Below, in pieces: positions 19,986-28,537 of a stretch of DNA of 29,916 nucleotides; within the stretch, counting starts at the first letter, position 1, and the number at the start of each line of letters is the position of its first letter. Both the position numbers and the translations under genes were made by a program. Origin of the DNA: a virus; the IMG/VR virus record IMGVR_UViG_3300044941_000448, positions 1 to 29,916 of that record. One strand, given 5' to 3'. The notes beneath the pieces were generated by a model. That model had not been told where the DNA came from. It worked only from the letters and a program-made list of their open reading frames with translations, and did no database searches.

Positions 19986-20644
19986 TGGCGACAGTAAGGT
20001 TCAATATACCAGAGGCTTTCGAACGGGTTTATGGCATTTATGCCAAAATACCTATTTTCTTTCCAAAGCAAATCGAAAGCCAAGGTAGCATCCCTGAATT
20101 CAATCAGGCGGGTGACCCATACCAGGATCCGGCAATTACAGATGGTACCTGGAGCATAGTGGCGCCTGGAACTGGTCTTTTGCTTTGGGATTCATTCGTT
20201 CTAACTATCCCTACAGATGCAGGGCCGAGAAGATTTCAATTGCCGGTTGAAACAGTTGCAGAGCTTCGTACACGTAAGCAAATGGTGGTTACTCCTCTTG
20301 CCGGTCGAGACGGCACGGTGAAGGAATTAATAGCTGCAGGCGATTGGGAAATTACCTTCAAAGGTTTTTGTATAAACTATCAAGAGGATACTTATCCAAG
20401 TTCACAAGTCAAGGAACTGAAGGAACTTTATGATAGCCTGACGGCTCCAAGGTCACAAAAGGGCGTTATGACTTCGGTGCAGGTCACTTCAAAGCAATTG
20501 AATGACCTAGGCATTGTGTATATGGTTTTACAGGAGCTTTCCTTTCCACCCATGGCCGGTTACCAAAATGCTTGTGGCTATGAGCTTTCAGGCTTGAGCG
20601 ACAACGACATTGTGTTAGATCTACAATTGCTGGAAAATGCTTAG
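19985..20644 (+). CDS. DUF6046 tail protein
   Basis: Encodes 219 aa. I chose ATG 19985 because it overlaps the chaperone stop (TAATG); the frame is open 63 bp further upstream from 19922, but that region codes for the chaperone extension. The body (PIFFPKQIES, then LLLWDSFVLTIPTDAGPRRFQLPVETVAELRTRKQMVVTPLAGRDGTVKE, ITFKGFCINYQ, YPSSQVKELKELYD) matches DUF6046, a family found between tail chaperone and hub genes of Bacteroidota contractile phages. The VVxTPLxGRxGTVKE stretch is the most telling. It resembles tail-tube initiator or baseplate adaptor proteins in place, but the precise role is unknown. It overlaps the next gene by 8 nt. Confidence 0.7.
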   Translation: MATVRFNIPEAFERVYGIYAKIPIFFPKQIESQGSIPEFNQAGDPYQDPAITDGTWSIVAPGTGLLLWDSFVLTIPTDAGPRRFQLPVETVAELRTRKQMVVTPLAGRDGTVKELIAAGDWEITFKGFCINYQEDTYPSSQVKELKELYDSLTAPRSQKGVMTSVQVTSKQLNDLGIVYMVLQELSFPPMAGYQNACGYELSGLSDNDIVLDLQLLENA

Positions 20645-21638
20645 AAATCTGACATGCGCCATTAAAATAGGCTCAGTAGAGCTTGACTTCGTTCATGAGG
20701 TGGAAATCACCTCTGGATGGACAGAACGAACTGATATTGCGATAATTCGGCTTGCAAAGTCTGTATTCATAAAAAAAGGTGACTTGCAAAAGCAAACCAT
20801 TGACAAGGTGATAAAAGCTGGGGATAAAGTTGAAATATGGCTTGGATACGATAACAACCAGAAGCTTGAATTCAAAGGCTACGTGGCCACTTCACCCGCG
20901 CCAAAAATCCCTCTTGAGATATACTGTGAGGATGAAATGTACATGCTGAAAAGAAAAGCTGTCAGCACCAAAACATTTGTAAATGCTGATGTAACTACGA
21001 TTCTTCGGCATATTGCGCCTGAGTATACTTCGGATGTGTTAAACAGTCGTTTAGGAACCTTCATCATCGGGAAGAATGGAATAGAAACGGCAGCTCAGGT
21101 TTTGGAAAGGCTTGAAAGCGAAGCAGGGTTGAGAAGTTTCTTTCGGCTATCACAAAATGGAAGCCCGGTTTTAGTTGTAGGCAAGCCTCACTTGTGGGGC
21201 GTTACTGAAGACAAACCAGAGCTAGGGGAAGTAACTTATCATCTTCAAAAGAATGTGGTTGATAACAGCCTCAAATACGTTAGTGCGGATGATCGTCGAA
21301 TTCGGGTAGATGCTCGGTTGGTAAAAGAAGATGGCAGCACTGTTAAGGCTAAATTCAGCGGAGATGTGGATGGCGAAGTCCGGACGTTGCATTACTATGG
21401 GATCACTGAAGATCAGCTCGAGAAAAATGCTCGAGCTGATTATTTGCGTTTCAAGCGTGATGGATTCGATGGTGATATTACCGGATTTGGGATTCCTTGG
21501 ACACAATCAGGTCAGGTAGTGCGGATCATCGATGAAATGTATGAACAACGGGATCGTAGGTTTTTTATTGACAAGGTTAAAGTGACTTTTGGTCAATCGG
21601 GTTTTCGTAGGGCCAACACAATCGGGTTTGCGTTATGA
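20637..21638 (+). CDS. Baseplate hub protein (gp44/gpD-like)
   Basis: Encodes 333 aa. The N-terminal part is beta-rich (CAIKIGSVELDFVHEVEI, DIAIIRLAKSVFIKKG, GDKVEIWLGYDNNQKLEFKGYV) with the KxGDKVEIxxGYxxxxxxFKGYV turn that marks phage late-control D / Mu gp44 hubs. A middle domain has ADVTTILRHIAP and ETAAQVLERLESEAGL, and the C-terminus has the EDQLEKNARADYLRFKRDGFDGDITGFGIP motif, then GQVVRIIDE and RRFFIDKV. The hub trimer links the tube to the spike. Position between DUF6046 and the spike gene supports this. Confidence 0.87.
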   Translation: MLRNLTCAIKIGSVELDFVHEVEITSGWTERTDIAIIRLAKSVFIKKGDLQKQTIDKVIKAGDKVEIWLGYDNNQKLEFKGYVATSPAPKIPLEIYCEDEMYMLKRKAVSTKTFVNADVTTILRHIAPEYTSDVLNSRLGTFIIGKNGIETAAQVLERLESEAGLRSFFRLSQNGSPVLVVGKPHLWGVTEDKPELGEVTYHLQKNVVDNSLKYVSADDRRIRVDARLVKEDGSTVKAKFSGDVDGEVRTLHYYGITEDQLEKNARADYLRFKRDGFDGDITGFGIPWTQSGQVVRIIDEMYEQRDRRFFIDKVKVTFGQSGFRRANTIGFAL

Positions 21639-22165
21639 CAGAGTTTGCAGATAAATATACATTCCGCGAGCTCTTAAATAGGCTTGTTCAAAAAGGAGCA
21701 ACATTGCGATTGGCAGAGGTTGTTCAGGTAGATAAGGCCGCAGGTACCATTGATGCAAAGTGTGTCGCCACTGGTTTCGAAATGCCTGGAGCAAGATTGT
21801 CTGCAGTGCTAAATTCTTCTAAAAAGAAGGTGCTGTTTTACCCTAAAAAAGGCAGCACAGTTCTGGTTGGTATTGTCGATATGTCGCCTCAATTTTTGGT
21901 GTTGCAAATGGATGAAATCGATGAAATCCAATTAGGAGGCGATTCCTTCAGCGTTGTCAAAGGAGAAGAGTTGCAGCGGGAGATTCAAAAGCTCCAAGGA
22001 GTTGTGGATGCAATGGTCCAGGCATTTAATTCATGGGTGCCACCTGTAGGGACTCCAGATTCGGGTGCTGCTCTCAAGTCCGTTATGACAGCTGCTCTTC
22101 AAGGCAGGAGTACAGGTCGTTTTTCTGGTATTCTCAATCAAACCGTCAAGCATGGCACTGAATAA
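21635..22165 (+). CDS. Baseplate spike protein (gp45/gpV-like, OB-fold)
   Basis: Encodes 176 aa, overlapping the hub by 4 nt (ATGA). Residues about 20-100 form the OB-fold: LRLAEVVQVDKAAGTIDAKCV, then FYPKKGSTVLVGIVDMSPQFLVLQM, the P-K-x-G-S-x-V-L-V segment being typical of gpV/gp45 central spikes. After it comes a helix and a repeat-like segment (IQLGGDSFSVVKGEELQREIQKLQGVV), matching the short triple-stranded extension. Spikes puncture the envelope. The protein is short, so a long spike tip is not present. Confidence 0.82.
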   Translation: MTEFADKYTFRELLNRLVQKGATLRLAEVVQVDKAAGTIDAKCVATGFEMPGARLSAVLNSSKKKVLFYPKKGSTVLVGIVDMSPQFLVLQMDEIDEIQLGGDSFSVVKGEELQREIQKLQGVVDAMVQAFNSWVPPVGTPDSGAALKSVMTAALQGRSTGRFSGILNQTVKHGTE

Positions 22166-22451
22166 AGATATTTTGCTTGGACCAGATGGGGATTTGCAAA
22201 TCGTCGGTGGGGATTTTGTTTTAGGCGAAGCACTGGAACAGCAAATTGAACATTTGTTTTTGGCAGATAAGGGTGCATACAAGGATAGTCCACTCGTGGG
22301 TGTAGGCATTAGAAGCTTGTTAAATGGCCGTTTAAAGGGGCCTCAAGAAATAGTGCGAGAATGCAAATTGCAGCTTCAGTCAGATGGTTGGCAGCAAATT
22401 GATTTAGAAGTCAGCGAAGGCTTTAGAGTTAATGTACATGCAGTGCGATGA
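22152..22451 (+). CDS. Baseplate wedge protein (gp25/gpW-like)
   Basis: Encodes 99 aa. It reads LGPDGDLQIVGGDFVLGEALEQQIEHLFLADKGAYKDSPLVGVGIRSLLNG, then VRECKLQLQSDGWQQIDLEV. The strand-helix arrangement with I/F-x-L-x-x-x-x-E-x-x-x-Q-x-I and a P-x-x-G-x-G-I motif is the LysM-free gp25/gpW fold of baseplate wedges, which starts sheath assembly (T4 gp25, Mu gp46). It overlaps the spike gene by 14 nt and the following LysM-like gene by 4 nt. Confidence 0.8.
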   Translation: MALNKDILLGPDGDLQIVGGDFVLGEALEQQIEHLFLADKGAYKDSPLVGVGIRSLLNGRLKGPQEIVRECKLQLQSDGWQQIDLEVSEGFRVNVHAVR

Positions 22452-22768
22452 AAGAGTATAGCGTTAGATATGGCCAAAATTTATTGGATGTGGCAATCCA
22501 TGTTTATGGAGCCTACCACGGTGTCTTTCTGCTGCTTGAAGACAATCCAAGTCTTGAAGCTATCGAGACTACCCTGCAAGCCGGACAAAAGCTTGCAATT
22601 CGGAGTGAAACACCCAGATTGACTGAAAGGAATTTAGATTTTGTCTCCTATTTTAATAGGAATGCAATCGTTGTGAATTCCGGCAGAAAGGTAGCTCCAC
22701 AAAGCGGGCAAGGCTATTATGAAGAAGGATATTTGGAGGCAGGGTATTTTGAGAGGGGACAAGCATGA
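22448..22768 (+). CDS. LysM-like tail protein (gpX-like)
   Basis: Encodes 106 aa. Residues 3-55 read as LysM: EYSVRYGQNLLDVAIHVYG, HGVFLLLEDNPSLEAIETTLQAGQKLAI, with the V-x-x-GQ-x-LxDVAxxxYG start and the x-x-x-AGQ-x-L-x-I end of that domain. Small LysM proteins (gpX, Mu-type) in this position help assemble the baseplate or hub. The C-terminal half is a polar Gly/Tyr/Glu-rich tail (YYEEGYLEAGYFERGQ). It overlaps the gp25-like gene and the next gene by 4 nt each. Confidence 0.78.
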   Translation: MKEYSVRYGQNLLDVAIHVYGAYHGVFLLLEDNPSLEAIETTLQAGQKLAIRSETPRLTERNLDFVSYFNRNAIVVNSGRKVAPQSGQGYYEEGYLEAGYFERGQA

Positions 22769-22977
22769 CATGGGGAATCAAGAAAAGAATACCATTAGGC
22801 AGGGAGTTGACTTGGAAAGAAGGAGACGACAACCTCGACATTCTGGTCACTCAAATACAAAAGAAACAAGACGCCATCCCAGGACATACCTTGGTCAATG
22901 CCGAAGAGAAACAGCTTTTACAACAATTGAACAATGATGGCCTAGATGGGGGCAGGCCAGATAGCTTCCAGCAATAA
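22765..22977 (+). CDS. Small tail-region protein, unknown
   Basis: Encodes 70 aa, coupled to the LysM gene by ATGA. No family is recognised. It is charged and probably helical (QKKQDAIPGHTLVNAEEKQLLQQLNN) and ends GLDGGRPDSFQQ. That ending resembles the C-terminus of the following fibre protein (ELDGGSPGSIF): both have LDGGxPxS at the very end. The shared tail suggests both attach to the same partner, which I infer only from this similarity. Confidence 0.5.
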   Translation: MTWGIKKRIPLGRELTWKEGDDNLDILVTQIQKKQDAIPGHTLVNAEEKQLLQQLNNDGLDGGRPDSFQQ

Positions 22978-22985
22978 AAAACAAA

Positions 22986-23924
22986 ATGATACGCAGAATT
23001 AAAATCAGAAGAGGTACGGCTGCCGACTGGAGCTCAGCGAATCCAATTCTACATGCAGGTGAATTCGGTTTTGCGACCGATACACGGGTGCTAAAATTGG
23101 GCAACGGCAGTCAGAACTGGAATGCGCTGCCAGGTATCAGCATTGACTCAGTCATGCAAAAGTCACAATACGATGTGAATAATGACGGAGTGGTTGATAA
23201 TGCTTCAGCTTTGGATGGCATGAACTTAGCCGCTGTACTGAACCGATCAAACCATACCGGCACTCAGGCCATCAATACCATTGTTGGTTTGCAGACAGCG
23301 CTTGACGAAAGAATTCCTTTAAGCCAAAAAGGTGCCGCAAATGGTGTTGCAAGTTTGGGGGCAGATGGTCGTGTTCCCGCGAACCAATTGCCTACATTGA
23401 GGCTCGTAGAGGTGTTTACAGTGGCCAATGAGGCTGCAATGCTTGCCTTGCCGGATGCTCAGCCAGGTGACATGGCTATTCGGACGGATTTCTCTCCAGA
23501 CCGCATGTTTGTACTTACAGAAGCCCCTGCAACCACCCTCAATAACTGGCGTGACATTACAGTTCAAGTTACGGTGGTTTCGGTGAACGGCCAAACAGGC
23601 GTAGTCGTTCTCAACACGAATGACATTGCGGAGGGAAGCAACAACCGCTATTTTACTGAAGCACGAGTGCTGGCAAGCATTTTAACCGGATATTCTGTTG
23701 GAAGCAATGCTGCGTTGGCAGCCGGTGATACTTTGCTCCAAGCCCTTGGAAAGCTTCAGGGTCAAATCAATGCGAGAATGCCTTTATCCTATCTCGATAC
23801 TGCATCTAACTTAGGCGGCACATCAGCGAGTGATGTTAAAGTGCCAAGCCAAAAAGCTGTTCGCGATCATTTTATGGCTGAAACAGCCGAATTAGACGGA
23901 GGCTCACCAGGAAGTATTTTCTAA
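22986..23924 (+). CDS. Tail fibre/collar protein with Mtd_N-type N-terminus
   Basis: Encodes 312 aa. The N-terminal 50 residues (MIRRIKIRRGTAADWSSANPIL, AGEFGFATD, LKLGNGSQNWNAL) are the N-terminal domain of the major tropism determinant type that docks fibres onto the baseplate. The middle is fibre-like: LNRSNHTGTQ, then AANGVASLGADGRVPANQLP, a strand-rich shaft, FTEARVLASILTGYSVG, and a C-terminal stretch ending LDGGSPGSIF. The LGADGRVPANQLP segment is common in phage fibres. There is no C-type lectin-like variable domain. A gene two bases downstream begins with the same N-terminal domain, so the two are likely paralogues. Confidence 0.78.
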   Translation: MIRRIKIRRGTAADWSSANPILHAGEFGFATDTRVLKLGNGSQNWNALPGISIDSVMQKSQYDVNNDGVVDNASALDGMNLAAVLNRSNHTGTQAINTIVGLQTALDERIPLSQKGAANGVASLGADGRVPANQLPTLRLVEVFTVANEAAMLALPDAQPGDMAIRTDFSPDRMFVLTEAPATTLNNWRDITVQVTVVSVNGQTGVVVLNTNDIAEGSNNRYFTEARVLASILTGYSVGSNAALAAGDTLLQALGKLQGQINARMPLSYLDTASNLGGTSASDVKVPSQKAVRDHFMAETAELDGGSPGSIF

Positions 23925-23925
23925 G

Positions 23926-26900
23926 ATGATTCGAAGGATTAGAGTTCGCAGAGGCACTGCATCGGATTGGTCAACCATCAACCCTATCTTATCTGAAGGG
24001 GAGTTTGGTTACAGCACCAACGATGGCCAGTTGAAAGTAGGGAATGGAAGTTCTCCTTGGAACGATTTGCGCTCTTTAGTTGCATCTGATAGACAACTAA
24101 CTGTCAACGGTACTGCAAATCAGATCACTGTAAATACTCCATCACAAAACTTAGCCGCCAACCCATCTTGGATATTGAGTCTGCCGCAGAATATTCACAT
24201 TGGTACTTTAGGATTAGGAACCAACGCGCCAAGTGACTTTGGCTTTGATGTACTAACAGGAAATACCGCAGGCAATAGACATCTTTTCACGGTTAATGGG
24301 GGTCTGCGCTTTCAACGTCGAGGTGATACTTCAGGTTGGGCATTTACCTATGGTGTCATGACCAACGACAATTTAGTGTCAGGTGGATTTGGCGCAACTG
24401 GAAGCAATACTCAGATAAATTACTACTATATCGGTGCAGATCTAAACGACACTTTATTTCGCATCGCTCCGGCTACAGGAATAATTCTTGTGAACAGATC
24501 GACTGCCCTTGGAAGTCATCGTCTGCAAGTTTCAGGGGGAATAAGTCTTGGCGAAGGCAATGAGCTTGATTGGGCAAATGGAAGTATGCGGATCATTGGA
24601 TTACAACCTGATGCCTCAAATCGTGCAATGGCATTCCAGACATGGAATAGCTCATCTGGAATTCAAACTAGATGGACAATTACCTCGACTGGTATCTGGG
24701 AATCTAATGGCTCACAAACTATCCGAACAAGTTCTGGTAGTCTTATTCTAGCTACAGGAGGTGCAAATGGAAACATTTCTTTGACGCCAAATGGAAGCGG
24801 CGAAGTCTTTTTAAATTCAACGACAGTACTTGGGGGTAATTTATTAAGATTTACATCTGTTTCAGGTGGCTGGAACGAAATCAGGGGCAACATCACGAGG
24901 TCAGGAATCACTGGAGGTACTGAACCCATGTTTAGGGTGATGTCTCATTTTGATGAACTCGTACTTCAAGCCGGAGTTAATGATGCCAATCCAAAATCCA
25001 TTACGCTGAGAAGTGGGCTCACTCAACATGGACTTACCTTGAATACAAACGGAAGGATAGGTGTATTTTCAACTAATGTAGACCATGGCCGATTTCAAAT
25101 TAATTCTACCGTTCACGGTATGCACAATCAGCTTGCTTTGGCTGTAGTTGACGGCACAAACAATCCTAGAGCAATAATTAGGCAAACAACTTCATCAACA
25201 TCACATTTAATTGAGTTTGACAGCAGCTTTACAACTGGTAGTGGATTGGCGAACTGGAGGTTTGTGAGTGGTTGGTTACAAGCAGGAAATATACGGTTGA
25301 ATGGTAACGTGATCAGCAGTGAAAATCTCAACGGAAACATTCGACTTACGCCGAATGGCTCCGGTACCCTTCAAATTGATGGCATAAGCACAGAGAGTCC
25401 AACGAGCTCACATGATTTTTTGCTTTTAGATACTTCAGGGAGTTTGGTCCGGAGAATTAATGCTGCCACTGCCTTGAGTCACTTAGGCGCAGTACCGGTG
25501 ACGAGAACAATTACATTAAATGGTATCGCGCATGATTTAAGTAGTAATAGGGTTTTTAATGTCGGTACCGTTACCTCTGTTTCGCTTGCAGCGCCAGCTG
25601 GATTTGTTGTTTCAAATAATCCATTGACTACTGCAGGTACCTTGACCTTAGGCTTTGCTCCTGGATTTTCTTTGCCATCTAATGCAGCTCAAGATAACTG
25701 GAACACTGCTTATGGTTGGGGAGACTTTCGGATTACTGGTTTTGGTACAGATACAGCAATTGAATATACATCAATAGGTGGAAGCGCTGATAATTTGCCT
25801 TTATTATCTGGTCTTTACGCTGCTAATGCGATCAGCGGTGATTTGCCGAACAACAACTCTAAATTCTATTCGGTAGTTATAAAGGATGGCGCTGGAATTA
25901 CGAGTGGGATTGATTTACAACTTGCGTTTTCGGAATATATTGGCGCAACTAGTGGGCCTGGCAGCAATTTTGGATTGTTCTTGAGAGACGTAAATAATGG
26001 CTCTAGTAATGGTTGGAAAAGGTTTTGGGATACAACCGATTTTGCTATGAGTCAGGTAGAGAATTGGGATGTGGCCTTCTCTTGGGGTGATCATTCTGCA
26101 GCTGGCTATCTTTTGTCAAGTTCTGCTTCCACAACTTATGTTGCACTGTCAGGTTCTTACAACAATCCTGCATGGCTTACTGGGCTGGCTTGGTCCAAAA
26201 TCACTGGTGTGCCAACCAGCTTTACTCCAAGTGCTCATAATCACGCTGCTTCAGATATTACGTCTGGCACAATCTCTTATGCCCGCTTGCCATTCGGGGC
26301 AAGCGATGTGAACAACTGGAATTCTGCTTTCACATGGGGTAATCACTCTACAGCTGGCTATCTCTTGTCGAATGCTGCGGCTACGACCTATGTAGCATTG
26401 GCAGGTTCTTATAACAATCCCTCGTGGATTACCGGGCTAGCTTGGTCTAAAATCACCGGTGTGCCAAGCAGTTTCACTCCAAGCGCTCATAATCATTCGG
26501 CTTCCGAAATCACTTCTGGTACTTTGGCATATGCTCGCTTACCTTTTGGCCTGAATGATGTAAATAACTGGAATACAGCTGTTGGATGGGGCAATCATGC
26601 CGTTGCAGGCTACCTCACATCAAGTGCAGCTGCTTCCAGTTATGTCGCACTAGCAGGTTCTTATTCTAATCCTTCCTGGATAACCGCACTTGCATGGAAT
26701 AAAATCACTGGTGTCCCAGCGTTAGCTGCGCCTGAAGAATATGTGAAAGTACATCTGGATGTAAATAATGCTGTCATTCCCTCGCGCATAACCCCTCTAA
26801 TCAACTCGACTTTGTATCATATTCCAGGAAATGCCGCCTCCAATAGTGGTATTTACACGCCAATCATATGGGATATTGAGGCAGAAGACATAGGCGATAG

Positions 26901-27315
26901 ATTTGATTCCGGAGTCATTGCAATTAACCCAGGTGAGATTTGGCAGATAACTGCCTCAATAGAGTGTTTTTGGGCTCAACAAGGCACCGGGAGTTCATGG
27001 GTGGCTGTATATGGTCAAAGCCCAATGCAGGGCATCTCCCTTGACTTGGTGATAGTCGAAGTTGATGTCAATTCAAATGAAGAAATTATAGCGAAGCAAA
27101 CCACTGATGGTGTATATGCACGACACACCGACCCTCCATTTTTTAATGAAGAAGAACGATCACTTTGGATGAATACTGAGGTAAACCATCAATACCATAA
27201 TAATACCTCGAGCCAAACCTATTTATACATAGCCGCTCGAAGTTGGCTTCCTCACAATTTAGGCATTAATCCATCTCCTGAAGTAACAAGACTAACCGCA
27301 AAACGATTAAAATAA
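23926..27315 (+). CDS. Large tail fibre protein, Mtd_N-type, with 84-residue repeats
   Basis: Encodes 1129 aa, the longest gene in the window. Residues 1-50 repeat the Mtd_N docking domain of the upstream fibre (MIRRIRVRRGTASDWSTINPILSEGEFG). The shaft has Gly/Asn/Thr-rich strands and the segment NGNIxLTPNGSG twice, followed by SHDFLLLDTSGSLVRR. Around residues 712-930 lie tandem 84-residue repeats of the type NW-x-x-AFxWGNHSxAGYLLSxxxxTTYVALAGSYNNPxWITGLAWSKITGVP. The C-terminus is a separate beta-rich domain (from EYVKVHLDVNNAVIP) with no close relative recalled; it is probably the receptor-binding part. The start follows the previous stop by one base. Confidence 0.8.
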   Translation: MIRRIRVRRGTASDWSTINPILSEGEFGYSTNDGQLKVGNGSSPWNDLRSLVASDRQLTVNGTANQITVNTPSQNLAANPSWILSLPQNIHIGTLGLGTNAPSDFGFDVLTGNTAGNRHLFTVNGGLRFQRRGDTSGWAFTYGVMTNDNLVSGGFGATGSNTQINYYYIGADLNDTLFRIAPATGIILVNRSTALGSHRLQVSGGISLGEGNELDWANGSMRIIGLQPDASNRAMAFQTWNSSSGIQTRWTITSTGIWESNGSQTIRTSSGSLILATGGANGNISLTPNGSGEVFLNSTTVLGGNLLRFTSVSGGWNEIRGNITRSGITGGTEPMFRVMSHFDELVLQAGVNDANPKSITLRSGLTQHGLTLNTNGRIGVFSTNVDHGRFQINSTVHGMHNQLALAVVDGTNNPRAIIRQTTSSTSHLIEFDSSFTTGSGLANWRFVSGWLQAGNIRLNGNVISSENLNGNIRLTPNGSGTLQIDGISTESPTSSHDFLLLDTSGSLVRRINAATALSHLGAVPVTRTITLNGIAHDLSSNRVFNVGTVTSVSLAAPAGFVVSNNPLTTAGTLTLGFAPGFSLPSNAAQDNWNTAYGWGDFRITGFGTDTAIEYTSIGGSADNLPLLSGLYAANAISGDLPNNNSKFYSVVIKDGAGITSGIDLQLAFSEYIGATSGPGSNFGLFLRDVNNGSSNGWKRFWDTTDFAMSQVENWDVAFSWGDHSAAGYLLSSSASTTYVALSGSYNNPAWLTGLAWSKITGVPTSFTPSAHNHAASDITSGTISYARLPFGASDVNNWNSAFTWGNHSTAGYLLSNAAATTYVALAGSYNNPSWITGLAWSKITGVPSSFTPSAHNHSASEITSGTLAYARLPFGLNDVNNWNTAVGWGNHAVAGYLTSSAAASSYVALAGSYSNPSWITALAWNKITGVPALAAPEEYVKVHLDVNNAVIPSRITPLINSTLYHIPGNAASNSGIYTPIIWDIEAEDIGDRFDSGVIAINPGEIWQITASIECFWAQQGTGSSWVAVYGQSPMQGISLDLVIVEVDVNSNEEIIAKQTTDGVYARHTDPPFFNEEERSLWMNTEVNHQYHNNTSSQTYLYIAARSWLPHNLGINPSPEVTRLTAKRLK
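25693..26722 (+). repeat. Tandem 252-bp (84-residue) repeats in the large fibre gene
   Basis: Copies begin at 26059, 26311 and 26563 with an exact 252-bp spacing in frame. Each starts near a W-N-x-AFxWG motif and ends at ITGVP; the third copy is cut short at about 26722 where the unique C-terminus starts. A shorter, more distant version (DNWNTAYGWGDF) starts at 25693. The copies are similar but not identical, so they look like old duplications that can expand or shrink fibre length. Confidence 0.75.
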
Positions 27316-27719
27316 TGAGCAAAATCAAAAGAACGTTTCGAGAACTCGAACAACTGCACATTGTGTGCCAAGAGTACCTGTCAAAAGTAGGCGATCAGTC
27401 TACCTTACTTTCAGTAGAGATTGAAAGATTTGTGCGCAAACAGTTAATACCACTGATGGAAGAATACCAAGAAGAGGTTTACTTAAATCAGGTAAAAGCT
27501 GCACACAAAGATGAAAAGGGCATCCTTCAAAAAAATGCTGACGGCTCCTTTCAGTTCACTGAAGAGGGCGAAATGTGTAGAGTTCGACTCAATCGCGCAC
27601 TCCGCCAAGAAAATCGCGAACTACATTGTCGATTTATCAACCCTGTCCCTAAAGACCTTACTTCCGAAGAAGTGGAAGTGTTCGCTGGAATATTTTGGCC
27701 ATCGGAATCGGAGGAGTAA
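27315..27719 (+). CDS. Fibre-adjacent tail protein, unknown
   Basis: Encodes 134 aa from ATG 27315, whose A is the last base of the fibre stop (TAATG). The N-terminus is helical (FRELEQLHIVCQEYLSKVGDQ, then VEIERFVRKQLIPLMEEYQEEV) and the C-terminus acidic (TSEEVEVFAGIFWPSESEE). In this place, between fibre and baseplate J-like genes, such proteins may be fibre assembly chaperones, but no sequence motif supports that directly. It contains HKDEKGILQKNADGSFQFTEEGEMCR, a loop with two strands. I cannot name the family. Confidence 0.5.
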   Translation: MSKIKRTFRELEQLHIVCQEYLSKVGDQSTLLSVEIERFVRKQLIPLMEEYQEEVYLNQVKAAHKDEKGILQKNADGSFQFTEEGEMCRVRLNRALRQENRELHCRFINPVPKDLTSEEVEVFAGIFWPSESEE

Positions 27720-28537
27720 TGGCTCGAAGCATCGATGATATACGATCAGAGATTGACGGAGCAATCAGCCAAGAAGCCACTCTACAGGGTTTAAGCACCG
27801 ATTTATCCACGTCCAGAGTCTCCATTTGGAGGCTCTGGCGCAATGTAGTCGCTGCGGCCATTTTTACTTTAGAAAAGCTTTTTGAAATGCATAAGGTGGA
27901 GGTATCCAAGCTTAGTGAAAAGCTCATTTACGGTAAAGAGGATTGGTATCAAGCGCAGGCATTTTTATGGCAAGTTGGTGATTCATTATCCGTTATTGAT
28001 GGCAAGGCCATTTATGTGCCTATCGACCTTCAGAAACGAATTATTACTCGTTGTAGCGTCAAAACCCAATTGGGTACGGTCGTGCTAAAAGTAGCTAAAG
28101 GAGAAGGCAATGGACTTCAACCGCTTGATACGGATGAAAAAAGTGCATTTGAATTCTATTTGGATAGAATCAAACCTGCTGGCATCAGGACCGAAGTTGT
28201 CTCCATGGGAGCAGATATTCTGTGGCCAGAAATAAAAATTTACTTCAGAGGCGAACTAGCAAGCGGGCTTCTTAAAGCTCGATGTATCGAGGCAATGAAT
28301 CAATACTTGGCCGAAATTGAATTTGATGGCGTTTTTCTGATAACCAAGTTAATAGATGCCATTCAAGCTGTTGATGGCGTTGTTGATGTGGAGGTCACTC
28401 AAATTCGAGTGAAGTCACAAATTGATAATAGCTATCGGCAAGTAATAAGAAGGCACGAAAGCATTGGCGGATATTTCCAATTCGATCCAGACAGGCCCTT
28501 AACCGAAGCTGCTCAAGTTTTAATGATACCGCAATGA
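27719..28537 (+). CDS. Baseplate J-like protein
   Basis: Encodes 272 aa from ATG 27719, preceded by GGAGG (27711-27715), overlapping the previous stop by one base; an earlier frame-open ATG at 27695 is rejected for that reason. The N-terminus (ARSIDDIRSEIDG) and the segments FTLEKLFEMHKVEVSKL, WQVGDSLSVIDGKAIYVP, VLKVAKGEGNGLQPLDTDEKSAFEFYLDRIKPAGIRTEVVSMGAD and the C-terminal IKLIDAIQAVDGVVDVEVTQI pattern fit a short baseplate J-like protein of Bacteroidota phages. The IKPAGxxTEVVSM stretch parallels the P-AGT-V-V motif of gpJ. J-like proteins form the baseplate wedge ring with gp25-like protein. Confidence 0.75.
   Translation: MARSIDDIRSEIDGAISQEATLQGLSTDLSTSRVSIWRLWRNVVAAAIFTLEKLFEMHKVEVSKLSEKLIYGKEDWYQAQAFLWQVGDSLSVIDGKAIYVPIDLQKRIITRCSVKTQLGTVVLKVAKGEGNGLQPLDTDEKSAFEFYLDRIKPAGIRTEVVSMGADILWPEIKIYFRGELASGLLKARCIEAMNQYLAEIEFDGVFLITKLIDAIQAVDGVVDVEVTQIRVKSQIDNSYRQVIRRHESIGGYFQFDPDRPLTEAAQVLMIPQ

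Noticed and set aside
26059-26722. CRISPR-like or mobile-element repeats
   Set aside because: The 252-bp repeats are in frame inside one fibre gene, diverged in sequence and without spacers or terminal inverted repeats.
22986-27315. Diversity-generating retroelement, because Mtd-type fibres are targets in other phages
   Set aside because: Only the Mtd N-terminal docking domain is present. I see no reverse transcriptase, no lectin-type variable region and no template/variable repeat pair in the window.
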